Origin: Aliiroseovarius salicola
GTDB taxonomy: Bacteria > Pseudomonadota > Alphaproteobacteria > Rhodobacterales > Rhodobacteraceae
Direction of reading: 5' to 3'
Assembly (NCBI RefSeq): GCF_027891095.1
Contig: NZ_JAQIIO010000002.1
Location: forward strand, 186,001-250,000
Length of the DNA: 64,000 nt
The translations under genes and the position numbers were made by a program. This document shows positions 9,168 to 17,564 of the stretch, one piece after another. Each line of letters starts with the position of its first letter. Position 1 is the stretch's first letter. The notes under the pieces are model-generated. The model ran no database searches, was not told the origin of the DNA, and worked only from the letters and a program-made list of their open reading frames with translations.

Positions 9168-10085
9168 ATGGATCTGGCGCTGGCGATTCTGCCGATCCTG
9201 CTCACGCTGCTGACGGGATATGGATTGGTGGCAACGGGCATGATCCCGAAGGAACATTGGCCTGCGATCGAGACCTTGTCCTTTCGTCTGCTGATCCCGG
9301 TGATCCTGCTTCGAATCATATCCAAAGTGGATTTTGGGGCCGCCAGTGTCGGACCGTTTGCCCTGACACTGATCAGCACCGTCAGCCTTGCAGCACTGGC
9401 CGTGCTGGGGTTGCGTCTTTTGTCACAATCCGCCCTCCCCAATCCCGGGTTCACAACGCTTTTTCAGACCACCACACGTTGGAACGGGTTTGTGGGACTG
9501 GCTGCGGCTGAACTGTTTCTTGGGGTCGAAGGGACGGCTTTGATCGCGCTTGCGATGGCGGTGCTGGTGGCGCCATTGAATGTGGTCAATGTTGCGGTCC
9601 TCTCAAGTTTCGGACCAAACAAGGTTTCAGCTGGCCGTGTTGCGCTGAATATTCTTAAAAACCCGCTTGTGCAGGGCGGAGCGCTTGGGCTGGCACTCAA
9701 TCTGGGCGGGGTGGCGCTCCCCAAGCCGATTGATGACACGTTGGAGTTAATTGGTCGCGCCGGTCTTGGCGTGGGGATCCTCGCGATCGGCGCAGGGATC
9801 TCGTTCAAGCGGCTGCTTCTTCCCCATTGGCATACGATTCTTGGGTTCGCCCTGCGTCCGGGGCTGATCTGCATGATTTTCCTTGCCATCGCGCCGATCT
9901 TTGCTTTGACACCAGAGCAGATGCTGGCGGGTATTTTTGTGTTTGGCGTGTCCTGTGCCACCAATGGCTATGTGGTGGCCCGGCAAATGGGGGGCGACGC
10001 TGATCTTTATGCCGACGTGATGACGTGGCAGACTGTCCTGTCGCTGGTGTTTTTACCTGCCATGGCGATCTGGCTTTTACAGTAA
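9168..10085 (+). CDS. AEC family (auxin efflux carrier-type) permease
   Basis: The 305-residue protein is almost entirely hydrophobic, with about ten membrane segments arranged as two five-helix halves, as in AEC/BASS-fold transporters. Asn-containing breaks such as TTRWNGFVGLAAAE (around 105-118) and SCATNGYVVARQMGG (around 262-276) match AEC crossover regions. Members export or import organic acids such as malate; the substrate here cannot be read from sequence. The ATG follows the tadA stop by one base, so they are co-transcribed. An open frame further upstream overlaps tadA and was not used. Confidence 0.88.
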   Translation: MDLALAILPILLTLLTGYGLVATGMIPKEHWPAIETLSFRLLIPVILLRIISKVDFGAASVGPFALTLISTVSLAALAVLGLRLLSQSALPNPGFTTLFQTTTRWNGFVGLAAAELFLGVEGTALIALAMAVLVAPLNVVNVAVLSSFGPNKVSAGRVALNILKNPLVQGGALGLALNLGGVALPKPIDDTLELIGRAGLGVGILAIGAGISFKRLLLPHWHTILGFALRPGLICMIFLAIAPIFALTPEQMLAGIFVFGVSCATNGYVVARQMGGDADLYADVMTWQTVLSLVFLPAMAIWLLQ

Positions 10086-10098
10086 GGAAACGGCGGTC

Positions 10099-10259
10099 AA
10101 GGGCGTTGCCCCTCTTGCCCCCTACGGGATCAATTCACCCCAGGATATTTTCGGCAAGAGGAAAGAACGGGTCTTGTCTTCCTCTTGCTGTAAGTATCCC
10201 GGGGTGAGCGAGCTTGTCTCGCGAGGGGCAGCGCCCCTCAGGCTCACGAAGTGAGCCAT
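10099..10259. repeat. Interspersed palindromic element, head-to-head pair (copy 4)
   Basis: The forward arm is degenerate (GGGCGTTGCCCC, then TCACCCCAGGATATTTTCGGCAAGAGGAAA). The reverse arm is well preserved: CCTCTTGCTGTAAGTATCCCGGGGTGAGCGAGC, the GCGAG hairpin, GGGGCAGCGCCCC and GGCTCACGAAGTGAGCC. It separates the convergent AEC permease and MBL hydrolase genes. Confidence 0.9.
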
Positions 10260-10307
10260 GTGCACGCCTGTCGACCAGCGGGAGTATGGGCGTGCGAGGG
10301 CTGCGGA

Positions 10308-11000
10308 TCACAAGGTGATCGGCACCAGAACCTCGGGTTCCACCACATCCACTCCGGGCAAACCGTCGCGCAGGGCCTCCGCCGATTGCTCAAGCAGAGG
10401 GAAGGTACGGTAGTGGCAGGGGATCACGGTCTTGAAGTCAAAGTAGCGTTTGGCCGCGTAGGCAGCGCGTGACATATCCATGGTGAAATGGCCGCCAGCG
10501 CAGAGAATGCCTATATCCGGTTTGTGCAGATCCCCCATCCACTCCATATCCGCCATAATGTCGGTGTCGCCTGACAGGTAGATCATGTGACCCTCGCCCG
10601 CGATCATGTACCCGGCCTCGGCCCCGGTGTAGATCGGCCCGTTGGCGCCAGCCATGGACGAGCTGTGCGTGGCATTCACCATCGTAACTTTCGCACCATT
10701 CAGATCTACTGTGCCGCCTTTGTTAAAGCCGACCACGTCGATTTCATGTTTATGTTCCCACCAGCTCATCAGGTCGTAAATGCCGACGCAGGTGATGTTC
10801 AGCTCACGACAGATATCCAAGGCATCGCCAATATGATCGCCATGTCCATGGGTCAGCACGACATGTGTGGCCCCGGCGATCGCCTCTTCGCGGCGCTCTT
10901 CGGGGAACATCGGGTTTCCCGTCATCCACGGATCGACCAGTAGAACGGCCTCCTCGATCTCGATCCGAAATCCCGCATGTCCCAGCCATGTAATCCGCAT
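10308..11000 (-). CDS. UPF0173-type metal-dependent hydrolase (MBL fold)
   Basis: The 230-residue protein has the metallo-beta-lactamase fold signature THGHGDHIGD at about 50-59 (His ligands and Asp), preceded by the N-terminal MRITWLGHAGFRIE typical of the UPF0173 group. Further ligands are likely in NATHSSS, LSGDTDIM and the C-terminal IPCHYRTFP. The physiological substrate of the family is not settled; UlaG-like lactonase or phosphodiesterase activity is possible. It is divergent from gatC with about 150 bases between the starts. Confidence 0.92.
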   Translation of the reverse strand: MRITWLGHAGFRIEIEEAVLLVDPWMTGNPMFPEERREEAIAGATHVVLTHGHGDHIGDALDICRELNITCVGIYDLMSWWEHKHEIDVVGFNKGGTVDLNGAKVTMVNATHSSSMAGANGPIYTGAEAGYMIAGEGHMIYLSGDTDIMADMEWMGDLHKPDIGILCAGGHFTMDMSRAAYAAKRYFDFKTVIPCHYRTFPLLEQSAEALRDGLPGVDVVEPEVLVPITL

Positions 11001-11149
11001 AGTCGCCTCCCAGAAATCTCTCCTGTTATCACAGTAGCGCAGAAACCCGATCAGTCACTCGGCTATCACGTCGCAGGCGCTTGCCCCTTTGGCGTCCACG
11101 GGCTAAACGGGTCGGCAACAAATCTCGCGAAACTCATTGGGGGCCCCCC

Positions 11150-11437
11150 ATGTCGATCGACATCGAAACCGCGCGCAAGGTTGCGCATCTCGCCCGGATC
11201 CGGGTGGAAGAAGACCGCCTGCCGGAACTGGCTGAAAACTTCAACGCCATCCTTGGCTTTATCGAACAGCTCAACGAGGTGGATGTTGAGGGTGTTGAAC
11301 CCATGACCTCGGTCACCCCGCAGCGCCTGAAACGCCGCGAGGACGTCGTGACCGAAGGCGACATGCCCGAGAGGATCCTGTCCAACGCCCCCGATGCCCG
11401 CGAAGGGTTTTTTGCTGTTCCGAAGGTGGTTGAGTGA
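11150..11437 (+). CDS. gatC: Asp-tRNA(Asn)/Glu-tRNA(Gln) amidotransferase subunit GatC
   Basis: Small subunit of the GatCAB transamidase that converts misacylated Glu-tRNA(Gln) or Asp-tRNA(Asn). The 95-residue protein starts [17 protein letters not shown] and has the central helix-turn and EPMTS segment (residues 50-54) that threads between GatA and GatB. The ATG at 11150 follows GGGGGCCCCCC, a poor ribosome binding site. The stop overlaps the gatA start, so translation is coupled. gatB is not next to gatA here and is not in the window. Confidence 0.96.
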   Translation: MSIDIETARKVAHLARIRVEEDRLPELAENFNAILGFIEQLNEVDVEGVEPMTSVTPQRLKRREDVVTEGDMPERILSNAPDAREGFFAVPKVVE

Positions 11438-12924
11438 TGACTGAACTGAACAAATTGACCATTGCCGACGCCCGTGACGCCATGCGCAAGGGCGATCTGA
11501 CCTCGGCAGAGCTGACCGATGCGTGCCTTGACGCCATCGAAGGCGCCGATGCGCTGGGTGCTTTTGTACACAATACGCCTGATCTGGCGCGCGAGCAGGC
11601 CAAAGCCGCAGATGCACGCATTCAGGCAGGCGACGCGCCGGACATGTGCGGTATTCCGCTGGGCATCAAGGATCTCTTCTGCACCAAGGGCGTACCCTCG
11701 CAGGCGGCGTCGCGCATCCTCGAAGGGTTCACCCCGGAATACGAATCGACCGTCAGCCAGAACCTGCTGGACAATGGCACGATCATGCTGGGCAAGCTCA
11801 ACATGGATGAGTTCGCCATGGGCTCGTCGAATGAGACCTCGTGCTATGGCAATGCCGTGAACCCGTGGCGTCGCGGCAATGAAGATACCGCTCTTACTCC
11901 GGGTGGATCATCCGGGGGGTCTGCTTCCGCTGTGGCTGCTGATCTCTGCCTTGGTGCAACCGGCACCGACACCGGCGGCTCGATCCGCCAGCCCGCCGCC
12001 TTCACCGGCATCACCGGCATCAAACCCACCTACGGTCGCTGCTCGCGCTGGGGTGTGGTGGCCTTTGCCTCCTCGCTGGATCAGGCCGGTCCGATGACCA
12101 AATCGGTGCGCGATGCCGCGATCATGCTTGAGGCCATGTGTGGCCATGACGCCAAAGACAGCACCTCTGCCGATCTGGCCGTGCCGAATTTCGAAGCGAT
12201 GTTGACCGGCGACATCAAGGGCAAGAAAATCGGTATTCCGAAAGAATACCGTATGGACGGTATGCCGGACGAAATCGAAGCGCTCTGGGCCAAAGGCGCG
12301 GACATGCTGCGCGACGCGGGCGCCGAGATTGTCGATATCTCGCTGCCGCATACCAAATACGCGCTGCCAGCATATTATGTGATTGCACCGGCAGAAGCCT
12401 CATCGAATCTTGCCCGCTACGATGGTGTGAAATACGGCCACCGCGCCACGCTGGAAGCGGGTGATGGCATCAATGACATGTATGAAAAGACCCGCGCCGA
12501 AGGCTTCGGATCCGAGGTGCAGCGCCGTGTGATGGTGGGCACCTACGTGCTGTCAGCCGGTTTCTATGACGCCTATTACAACCGCGCCCGTCGGGTGCGC
12601 ACGCTGATCAAGAAAGACTTTGACGACGTGTTTGCGCAAGGTGTGGATGCGATCCTGACCCCGGCCACCCCATCGGCTGCTTTTGGTTTGGGCGAGATGA
12701 AGAATGCCGATCCGGTCAAGATGTATCTCAATGACGTCTTTACCGTGACTGTGAACCTCGCCGGTCTTCCCGGCATCGCAATCCCAGCCGGTCTTGATGC
12801 GCAGGGCTTGCCGCTGGGTTTGCAGTTGATCGGACGCCCATGGGAAGAGGGTGATCTGCTGAATATCGCCCATGAGGTCGAGGCCCGCGCCGGTTTTGTG
12901 GCGAAGCCCAATAAATGGTGGTAA
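11437..12924 (+). CDS. gatA: Asp-tRNA(Asn)/Glu-tRNA(Gln) amidotransferase subunit GatA
   Basis: Amidase-signature glutaminase of the GatCAB complex. The 495-residue protein shows the Ser-cisSer-Lys triad at Lys78 (GIKDLF), Ser158 ([10 protein letters not shown]) and nucleophile Ser182 (TGGSIRQP), with the 24-residue Ser-Ser spacing seen in characterised GatA. The ATG at 11437 overlaps the gatC stop by one base; a GTG at 11434 is an alternative that adds one residue. It is followed by a lipoprotein gene 42 bases downstream. Confidence 0.97.
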   Translation: MTELNKLTIADARDAMRKGDLTSAELTDACLDAIEGADALGAFVHNTPDLAREQAKAADARIQAGDAPDMCGIPLGIKDLFCTKGVPSQAASRILEGFTPEYESTVSQNLLDNGTIMLGKLNMDEFAMGSSNETSCYGNAVNPWRRGNEDTALTPGGSSGGSASAVAADLCLGATGTDTGGSIRQPAAFTGITGIKPTYGRCSRWGVVAFASSLDQAGPMTKSVRDAAIMLEAMCGHDAKDSTSADLAVPNFEAMLTGDIKGKKIGIPKEYRMDGMPDEIEALWAKGADMLRDAGAEIVDISLPHTKYALPAYYVIAPAEASSNLARYDGVKYGHRATLEAGDGINDMYEKTRAEGFGSEVQRRVMVGTYVLSAGFYDAYYNRARRVRTLIKKDFDDVFAQGVDAILTPATPSAAFGLGEMKNADPVKMYLNDVFTVTVNLAGLPGIAIPAGLDAQGLPLGLQLIGRPWEEGDLLNIAHEVEARAGFVAKPNKWW

Positions 12925-12966
12925 ACCCAGCGGATCCAAAAGGATGATCTGAAGGAAGGAAAAGAG

Positions 12967-13782
12967 ATGCGCAGTCTGATCGTACCGGCATTTGCCGTTG
13001 TTTCCATGGCGGGGCTGACCGCCTGTGTCGACACACGGATCCCGGACAGTGCAGCGCATCTTCCGAACCAGACGACCCCCACCGGCGCACCGCTTTCGGC
13101 AATGATCGAGGGCAGCTCAGTCTCCTCGCAGCCTCTTGGCGGTGCCACCCCGACGTCCACGACGCAGGGTCAAACGACGGCGATCGCATCAAGCACTGGT
13201 GCGATCTCCGACGAGCAGAATTTCCAGGCAGTCTCTGCCCGAGAAACCATCGAAAGCGATGCCGCCCGCCGCGCCGCGAACCAAGCGCAATACCAGCAGA
13301 TTCAGCCGACCGAGCTTCCGCAGCGCCCACGCGGACAGGCGATCTCGATTGTTGATTACGCATTGTCGACCACAAACAATGTGGGAGAGGCGCAATACAA
13401 GCGGTTTAGCCTTGGCGGTAAAAATCGCTATGACCGGAATTGTGCCAGTTATGGATCACCCGATATTGCACAACGCGCTTTTCTTGCGTCCGGTGGGCCA
13501 AAGCGTGACCGCTATGGCATTGACCCGGATGGTGATGGATTTGCCTGTGGCTGGAGCCCTGCATCGTTCAGAAAGGTGCAAGCGACCCCGGCTCCTGCTC
13601 CTGCTACCTCCAGCGGGGCGGTTAACGCTTCGGATCTGGCCGCCGCCGGCATCACCGGAGCACCCCAGACCCAGACCAGTTCTAGCAAGCCGCTGACCGG
13701 AGCAGATGGCACGCAAGCACCGCTGCCCATCATGCCGGTGGCTCCTCTGCCGGGCGAAACGCTGAATATCTCGACCGAGTGA
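12967..13782 (+). CDS. Lipoprotein with excalibur-like calcium-binding domain
   Basis: The 271-residue precursor has a lipobox LTAC, so Cys20 should be lipidated. A long Ser/Thr/Gln-rich linker follows. Residues about 155-195 (NRYDRNCASYGSPDIAQRAF, then DRYGIDPDGDGFACGW) match the excalibur layout: a Cys, a helix beginning AQ-x-A-F, then D-x-D-G-D-G-x-A-C closing a small disulfide-bonded calcium site. The C terminus is again low complexity. RBS AAGGAAGGAAAAG. It sits one base from the start of a peptidoglycan amidase gene, so a joint role at the cell wall is plausible but inferred. Confidence 0.8.
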   Translation: MRSLIVPAFAVVSMAGLTACVDTRIPDSAAHLPNQTTPTGAPLSAMIEGSSVSSQPLGGATPTSTTQGQTTAIASSTGAISDEQNFQAVSARETIESDAARRAANQAQYQQIQPTELPQRPRGQAISIVDYALSTTNNVGEAQYKRFSLGGKNRYDRNCASYGSPDIAQRAFLASGGPKRDRYGIDPDGDGFACGWSPASFRKVQATPAPAPATSSGAVNASDLAAAGITGAPQTQTSSSKPLTGADGTQAPLPIMPVAPLPGETLNISTE

Positions 13783-13783
13783 C

Positions 13784-14443
13784 GTGAGCACCCTTCACAT
13801 CCTGCAACGACCATCTCCGAATTTCGGACTGCGTCGTGAGGGGCTGTGTCCTTCTCTGATCGTATTGCACTATACGGCAATGGACAGTGCGGAGGCCGCA
13901 TTGGAACGGTTGTGCACGTCTGAGTTCGAAGTCTCTGCCCATTACCTGATTTGTCGCACCGGGACCATTTATCAACTGGTTGATGAGGACATGCGCGCCT
14001 GGCATGCCGGGGCAGGGGAGTGGGCCGGGCAGCAGGATATCAATTCGCGATCCATTGGCATCGAACTCGACAATGATGGCACCAGCCCCTTCCCTGAACC
14101 GCAAATGGCCGCGCTTGAGGCGCTCATGTCCGGGATCATGATCCGTTGGAACATCCCGCCTGAGCGCGTGATTGGCCACAGTGACATGGCACCGGGCCGC
14201 AAGGTGGACCCAGGCCCGCGCTTTGACTGGATGCGTCTGGCGCACATGGCTCTTGCGGCCCCCTCTGGTCATGGCTCCGCCCCGCAAGTCTGTACGGTTG
14301 AGGCATTCCGCGCGCGGGCGCGTGCCGCTGGCTATACCTCTGAAACCGATGATGCGACGCTGCTTGCCACTGTGCGTCTGCGCCACCGCCCCTGGGCGAC
14401 CGGACCACTGTCCCCCGATGATATTTCAGCCCTCACGGTTTGA
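13784..14443 (+). CDS. N-acetylmuramoyl-L-alanine amidase, AmpD/Amidase_2 family
   Basis: Zinc amidase cleaving between N-acetylmuramic acid and the stem peptide. The 219-residue product has ligands His29 (LIVLHYTAM), His132 (VIGHSDMAPGRK) and Asp142, with Lys140 in the catalytic KVDPGPRFDW motif. No signal peptide is visible, so it is probably the cytosolic AmpD-type recycling enzyme acting on anhydro-muropeptides. The start is a GTG one base after the stop of the excalibur lipoprotein gene, so the pair is co-translated. An extra C-terminal stretch (about 175-219) may be a degenerate peptidoglycan-binding helix bundle. Confidence 0.9.
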   Translation: MSTLHILQRPSPNFGLRREGLCPSLIVLHYTAMDSAEAALERLCTSEFEVSAHYLICRTGTIYQLVDEDMRAWHAGAGEWAGQQDINSRSIGIELDNDGTSPFPEPQMAALEALMSGIMIRWNIPPERVIGHSDMAPGRKVDPGPRFDWMRLAHMALAAPSGHGSAPQVCTVEAFRARARAAGYTSETDDATLLATVRLRHRPWATGPLSPDDISALTV

Positions 14444-14462
14444 GCGGATGAACTGCTTCAAC

Positions 14463-14522
14463 TTTTTTCTTGCGAAAAATACCTCGGGGTGAGCGGTGAA
14501 ACCGCGAGGGGCAGCGCCCCTC
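14463..14522 (-). repeat. Interspersed palindromic element, half unit (copy 5)
   Basis: A reverse half unit: TTTTTTCTTGCGAAAAATACCTCGGGG, a TGAGCGGT/ACCGCGAG step and GGGGCAGCGCCCC. The GTGAGCC hairpin module is absent. It lies just upstream of the rnpB promoter. Confidence 0.85.
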
Positions 14523-14534
14523 TACCCTTCATGC

Positions 14535-14563
14535 TTGACGTCACGCTCGTGCGTTCCTATGTC
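14535..14563 (+). promoter_or_regulatory. Promoter of rnpB
   Basis: TTGACG and TATGTC hexamers separated by 17 bases. The RNA 5' end predicted from the P1 helix lies 8 bases after the second hexamer, the expected distance for a housekeeping sigma promoter. Confidence 0.75.
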
Positions 14564-14570
14564 CTCCCCA

Positions 14571-14960
14571 CGCGGATGGCCGGATGACCGCGGGTGACTG
14601 GTGGAGCTTGCTTCATCGTGACGCGAGGAAAGTCCGGACTCCATAAGGCAACGGTGCCGGGTAACGCCCGGCGGGGGCAACCCCAGGGAAAGCGCCACAG
14701 AGATGAGACGGCCCTGTATATCGGGGTCACGGTGAAACGGTGGGGTAAGAGCCCACCGCGCTTCTGGCAACAGCGGCGGCACGGCAAGCCCCACCGGGAG
14801 CAATGCCAAATAGGGATCGCAAGGAACGCAAGTTCCGGGGCTGCCTTGGCCCTTGCAGATTCGGGTTGGCAGCTTGAGCGTCCTGGCAACAGGCCGCCTA
14901 GAGGAATGGTCATCCAGAGCTTTCGGGCTCGGACAGAATCCGGCTTACAGGCCATCCGCG
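14571..14960 (+). ncRNA. rnpB: RNase P RNA, bacterial type A
   Basis: Catalytic RNA of RNase P, which trims tRNA 5' leaders. The ends are set by a perfect 11-base-pair P1 helix: CGCGGATGGCC at 14571-14581 with GGCCATCCGCG at 14950-14960. The universally conserved GAGGAAAGTCCGGACTCC lies at about 14625-14642 and the 3' conserved ACAGAATCCGGCTTACAGGC at about 14932-14951; together they form P4. The P15-P17 region includes the GGTAA-type segments typical of alphaproteobacteria. Repeat half units flank it on both sides. Confidence 0.97.
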
Positions 14961-15033
14961 TTTATTTCCTATGATTCCCTGTAGCGAACGGATGCTCCCG
15001 CGGGCGCATTCCCTTCGGTCAATGCCCTTGGGT

Positions 15034-15112
15034 GTGGCTCACCTCGTGAGCCTGTTGGGGCTCTGCCCCAGGCTTTCAGCCTCCCCCGGGATATTTCTGA
15101 CCAGAAAAAGAA
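15034..15112 (+). repeat. Interspersed palindromic element, half unit (copy 6)
   Basis: A forward half unit: GTGGCTCACCTCGTGAGCC hairpin, GGGGCTCTGCCCC, GGCTTTCAGCC, CCCCGGGATATTT and CTGACCAGAAAAAG. It follows rnpB and could aid transcript termination there. Confidence 0.9.
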
Positions 15113-15143
15113 GGGAGAAGCATGAGATTTCCGGGCTTTGCGG

Positions 15144-15171
15144 TTGACTCGGGGGCTGGGGGCGCTAAAAG
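15144..15171 (+). promoter_or_regulatory. Candidate promoter of rpmG
   Basis: TTGACT and TAAAAG separated by 16 bases, ending 57 bases before the rpmG start. The -35 hexamer is near consensus and the -10 is weak. Confidence 0.45.
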
Positions 15172-15227
15172 GCGGGTTCCAGAGATATACCCGGGCACCC
15201 GCCCGTGCCCGATGAGGAGTTAGTGAT

Positions 15228-15395
15228 ATGGCGAAGCCGACCACAATCAAGATCCGCCTGAACTCGACTGCGGATACCGGCCACTTCTATGTGACCAAGA
15301 AAAACGCACGCACCATGACCGAGAAAATGGTTGTGCGCAAATATGACCCCGTTGCTCGCAAGCACGTGGAATACAAAGAAGGCAAGATCAAGTAA
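15228..15395 (+). CDS. rpmG: 50S ribosomal protein L33
   Basis: The 55-residue protein begins [18 protein letters not shown] and ends EYKEGKIK, matching bacterial L33 over its whole length. It is the cysteine-free (C-minus) form, lacking the CxxC zinc ribbons of zinc-binding L33 paralogues. A GAGGAG ribosome binding site lies about 8 bases before the ATG. It is a single-gene unit followed by a terminator. Confidence 0.97.
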   Translation: MAKPTTIKIRLNSTADTGHFYVTKKNARTMTEKMVVRKYDPVARKHVEYKEGKIK

Positions 15396-15430
15396 GATCT
15401 TGTGAGCTTTGCGCGTCAGAAATGGCGAAA

Positions 15431-15460
15431 AAGGGCCGTCCCGTTGGGGCGGCTTTCTTG
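15431..15460 (+). terminator. Rho-independent terminator of rpmG
   Basis: Stem GCCGTCCC / GGGGCGGC (one G-T pair) around a GTT loop at 15435-15453, followed by TTTCTTGCGTTTT. Confidence 0.82.
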
Positions 15461-15502
15461 CGTTTTGGGTAGGATGCCGGGCGTCGGAGAGGTGGGCGCT
15501 GT

Positions 15503-16207
15503 TCAGCGGTGCAGGATCTGCTGGGCTACGCGCGCTCCCATCACCTGATAGGTGTTCGGGCCGGGGTGAAACCCGTCCTCGGCCCACATTTCCGGTGTCA
15601 TCGGAACATCGAAGGGCATGTAATCCACCCCCAGTTTGAGGGCTTGCTGGGCCAAGGCCCGGTCAAAGCGTCGTGCCTGAACACCGAGAAACCAGCGCAA
15701 CGGTTGTGGCAACAGGGGGAAGTTGCCCAGCGGCGGGATCCCGGCAACGATCACCCGTTTTACCCCCCAATCCTCGCGCAGGTGGCGATACAGCTCTTCG
15801 CGTAGTCTCAGCAGGCGTTTCAGGGGGATCTGGGTGGTGATGTCATTTACCCCCAGCACCACCAGCGCCACATCCACATATTCCGGTGTTTGGGACTTCA
15901 GCAGGGGCAGGGTGTCGCGTGTGGTGCTGCCGGTGCGGGCGATCAGGTGCCAGTGTACGGTGTAAGAACTGCCAAGCGCCTGAGCCAGTTGTCCGGACAG
16001 GGCTTCGTTTTGGTGTGGCGCACCCACCCCGGCAGCAGAGCTATCCCCCGTGAGAAGAAGGTTCAGTGCGGGGCCTCGGCCATAAACGCCAGACCGATGG
16101 CCGGGTGGCTCTGGCAGGATCCGTGCGGTTTTGCGCACGCGCAGCGCCTGTGCCGTCAGCAGGGGGCTGAGCAGCAGCTTGGCAATGGTTTCGAAATACT
16201 TCTGCAC
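15503..16207 (-). CDS. SGNH/GDSL-family hydrolase
   Basis: The 234-residue protein contains the SGNH blocks: LLLTGDSSAAGVG at about 50-62 (nucleophile Ser56 in GDS), the oxyanion Gly in ARTGSTT, LVVLGVNDIT (Asn of block III) and the catalytic pair DGFHPGPNTY near the C terminus. These enzymes hydrolyse esters (lipids, acetylated sugars). No cleavable signal peptide is clear, though residues 5-20 are mildly hydrophobic. The substrate is unknown. A terminator of the upstream gene separates it from the BI-1 gene. Confidence 0.9.
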   Translation of the reverse strand: MQKYFETIAKLLLSPLLTAQALRVRKTARILPEPPGHRSGVYGRGPALNLLLTGDSSAAGVGAPHQNEALSGQLAQALGSSYTVHWHLIARTGSTTRDTLPLLKSQTPEYVDVALVVLGVNDITTQIPLKRLLRLREELYRHLREDWGVKRVIVAGIPPLGNFPLLPQPLRWFLGVQARRFDRALAQQALKLGVDYMPFDVPMTPEMWAEDGFHPGPNTYQVMGARVAQQILHR

Positions 16208-16254
16208 CGAGGTACCCTATTCTCACATGCGCCGGGTCAGGTTCCGGCAGTGAC

Positions 16255-16284
16255 AAAAAAAGGGCCGGTCGCGGTGACCGGCCC
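16255..16284 (-). terminator. Rho-independent terminator of the BI-1 gene
   Basis: A perfect 9-base-pair stem GGGCCGGTC / GACCGGCCC with loop ACCGC on the minus strand, followed by seven T. It lies about 40 bases beyond the stop codon of the BI-1 family gene. Confidence 0.95.
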
Positions 16285-16321
16285 CCGTTTCATATTGATC
16301 CACTCAGATCAATCCGTTCAA

Positions 16322-17095
16322 TCATTCGCGGTTGCCCAGGAATTGCAGCAGGAACATGAACAGGTTGATGAAATCGAGATAGAGGTTCAGCGCCCCCATG
16401 ATGGCCGATTTCGCCAGCCATTCGCTGTCCATTGCATGTGCATGGGCAATATAGTCGGTCTTGATTTTCTGCGTGTCATAGGCGGTCAGGCCAGCAAAGA
16501 TCAGCACACCCAGCACGGACACCACAAAATGCAGCATCGGCGAGCCGAGGAAGATGTTGACGATTGAGGCGATGATAATGCCGATCAGACCCATGATCAG
16601 GAAGGCACCCAGCGGCCCCAGGTCACGCTTGGTGGTGTAGCCATAAAGGCTTAGACCGGCAAAGGCGACGGACGTGATCAGGAAGGTTTGCACAATCGAG
16701 ATGCCGGTGAAGACCAGGAAGATCGAGCTGATCGACAGGCCCATCAGAACCGCAAACGCATAGAAGAACAGCTGTGCGCCAGCTGCCGACAGGCGGTTGA
16801 TTGCGGCGCCAAAGGCAAAAACCATGGCCAGCGGGGCAAACATGATCACCCATTTCAGCGGTGAGGCGTAAAGTGCGGTGCCCAGACCGGTAAGATATTG
16901 ACCTTCGCGGATTGCGGCGGTCGCGCCGGTTGGGTCGGTGGTAACGGCCAGACCAGCAATGGCCCAGCTGGCCAATGCGGTGATCAACAGACCCACCGAC
17001 ATGGTGCCATACACCTTGTTCATATGGGCGCGCAGCCCCTCATCGATCGCAGCGCGCGTACCTACGCCAGCGCGGATCGTGTCAAATTCAGCCAT
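16322..17095 (-). CDS. BI-1 (Bax inhibitor-1)/YbhL-family membrane protein
   Basis: The 257-residue protein starts MAEFDTIRAGVGTRAAIDEGLRAHMNKVYG and has seven hydrophobic segments. The family motif is visible as LTAYDTQKIK at about 201-210, followed by the final membrane segment NLYLDFINLFMFLLQFLG. BI-1 proteins are pH-sensitive calcium leak channels in studied cases; the bacterial role is unclear. The ATG at 17095 is preceded by an excellent GGAGG site, whereas an in-frame start further upstream lacks one. Confidence 0.94.
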   Translation of the reverse strand: MAEFDTIRAGVGTRAAIDEGLRAHMNKVYGTMSVGLLITALASWAIAGLAVTTDPTGATAAIREGQYLTGLGTALYASPLKWVIMFAPLAMVFAFGAAINRLSAAGAQLFFYAFAVLMGLSISSIFLVFTGISIVQTFLITSVAFAGLSLYGYTTKRDLGPLGAFLIMGLIGIIIASIVNIFLGSPMLHFVVSVLGVLIFAGLTAYDTQKIKTDYIAHAHAMDSEWLAKSAIMGALNLYLDFINLFMFLLQFLGNRE

Positions 17096-17226
17096 ATTTG
17101 CCTCCAACAAATCACAAGTCGGCAGCCCCAAACAGAAACCGCCCTTGACCGTAATATCGGCAAGAGCGGTTGGTTTTTCAAGGGGATTGGCAGGGCTTTA
17201 CCCTGTTAATTACCGTCAAAGTTGCT

Positions 17227-17439
17227 TTAGCAAACCCAGTGTGACGGAACATCCCAGATTGGCTTTCGCGATTCCTGGTGTGCCTGAGCCGGAGTCACAC
17301 CAATATCATTCAGGCGTACATCGTTCATTTCGGCCAGCGCTTTGCGTTCACGTTGGATCTGAAACGCGTAGGAAATCCAGGCAAACGGCGAGAAGGCACG
17401 TTTCTGGGTGGGGGTGTTGGTGCAAGTTATCGCGGTCAT
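17227..17439 (-). CDS. DUF1127 domain small protein
   Basis: The 70-residue protein has the DUF1127 pattern in its second half: RERKALAEMNDVRLNDIGVTPAQA followed by HQESRKPIWD. Such short basic proteins in alphaproteobacteria have been linked to RNA handling and phosphate or carbon balance. The ATG at 17439 is chosen because AAAGGAGT stands just upstream; the frame is open for 16 more residues. It is divergent from a LysR regulator, which probably controls it. Confidence 0.85.
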   Translation of the reverse strand: MTAITCTNTPTQKRAFSPFAWISYAFQIQRERKALAEMNDVRLNDIGVTPAQAHQESRKPIWDVPSHWVC

Positions 17440-17511
17440 CTTCTCTACTCCTTTCTTGAAACGGATCATTTGACCCGTTAGCATCACATTTCTTGATCGT
17501 TATGACTCATG

Positions 17512-17526
17512 TTGAGCGATTATCAA
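17512..17526. promoter_or_regulatory. Candidate LysR-type operator between DUF1127 and lysR genes
   Basis: TTGAGCGATTATCAA is an imperfect palindrome (TTGA-N7-TCAA) containing the T-N11-A spacing of LysR sites. It sits in the 125-base divergent gap, where the adjacent LysR protein is expected to bind. Inferred from position and symmetry only. Confidence 0.45.
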
Positions 17527-17564
17527 AATGAATGTTTATGCATCGAATCATCAAGGATTGTGAT

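Noticed and set aside
17512-17526. FNR box
   Set aside because: TTGA-N7-TCAA has the wrong spacing; the FNR consensus needs TTGAT-N4-ATCAA. It fits a LysR-type site better.
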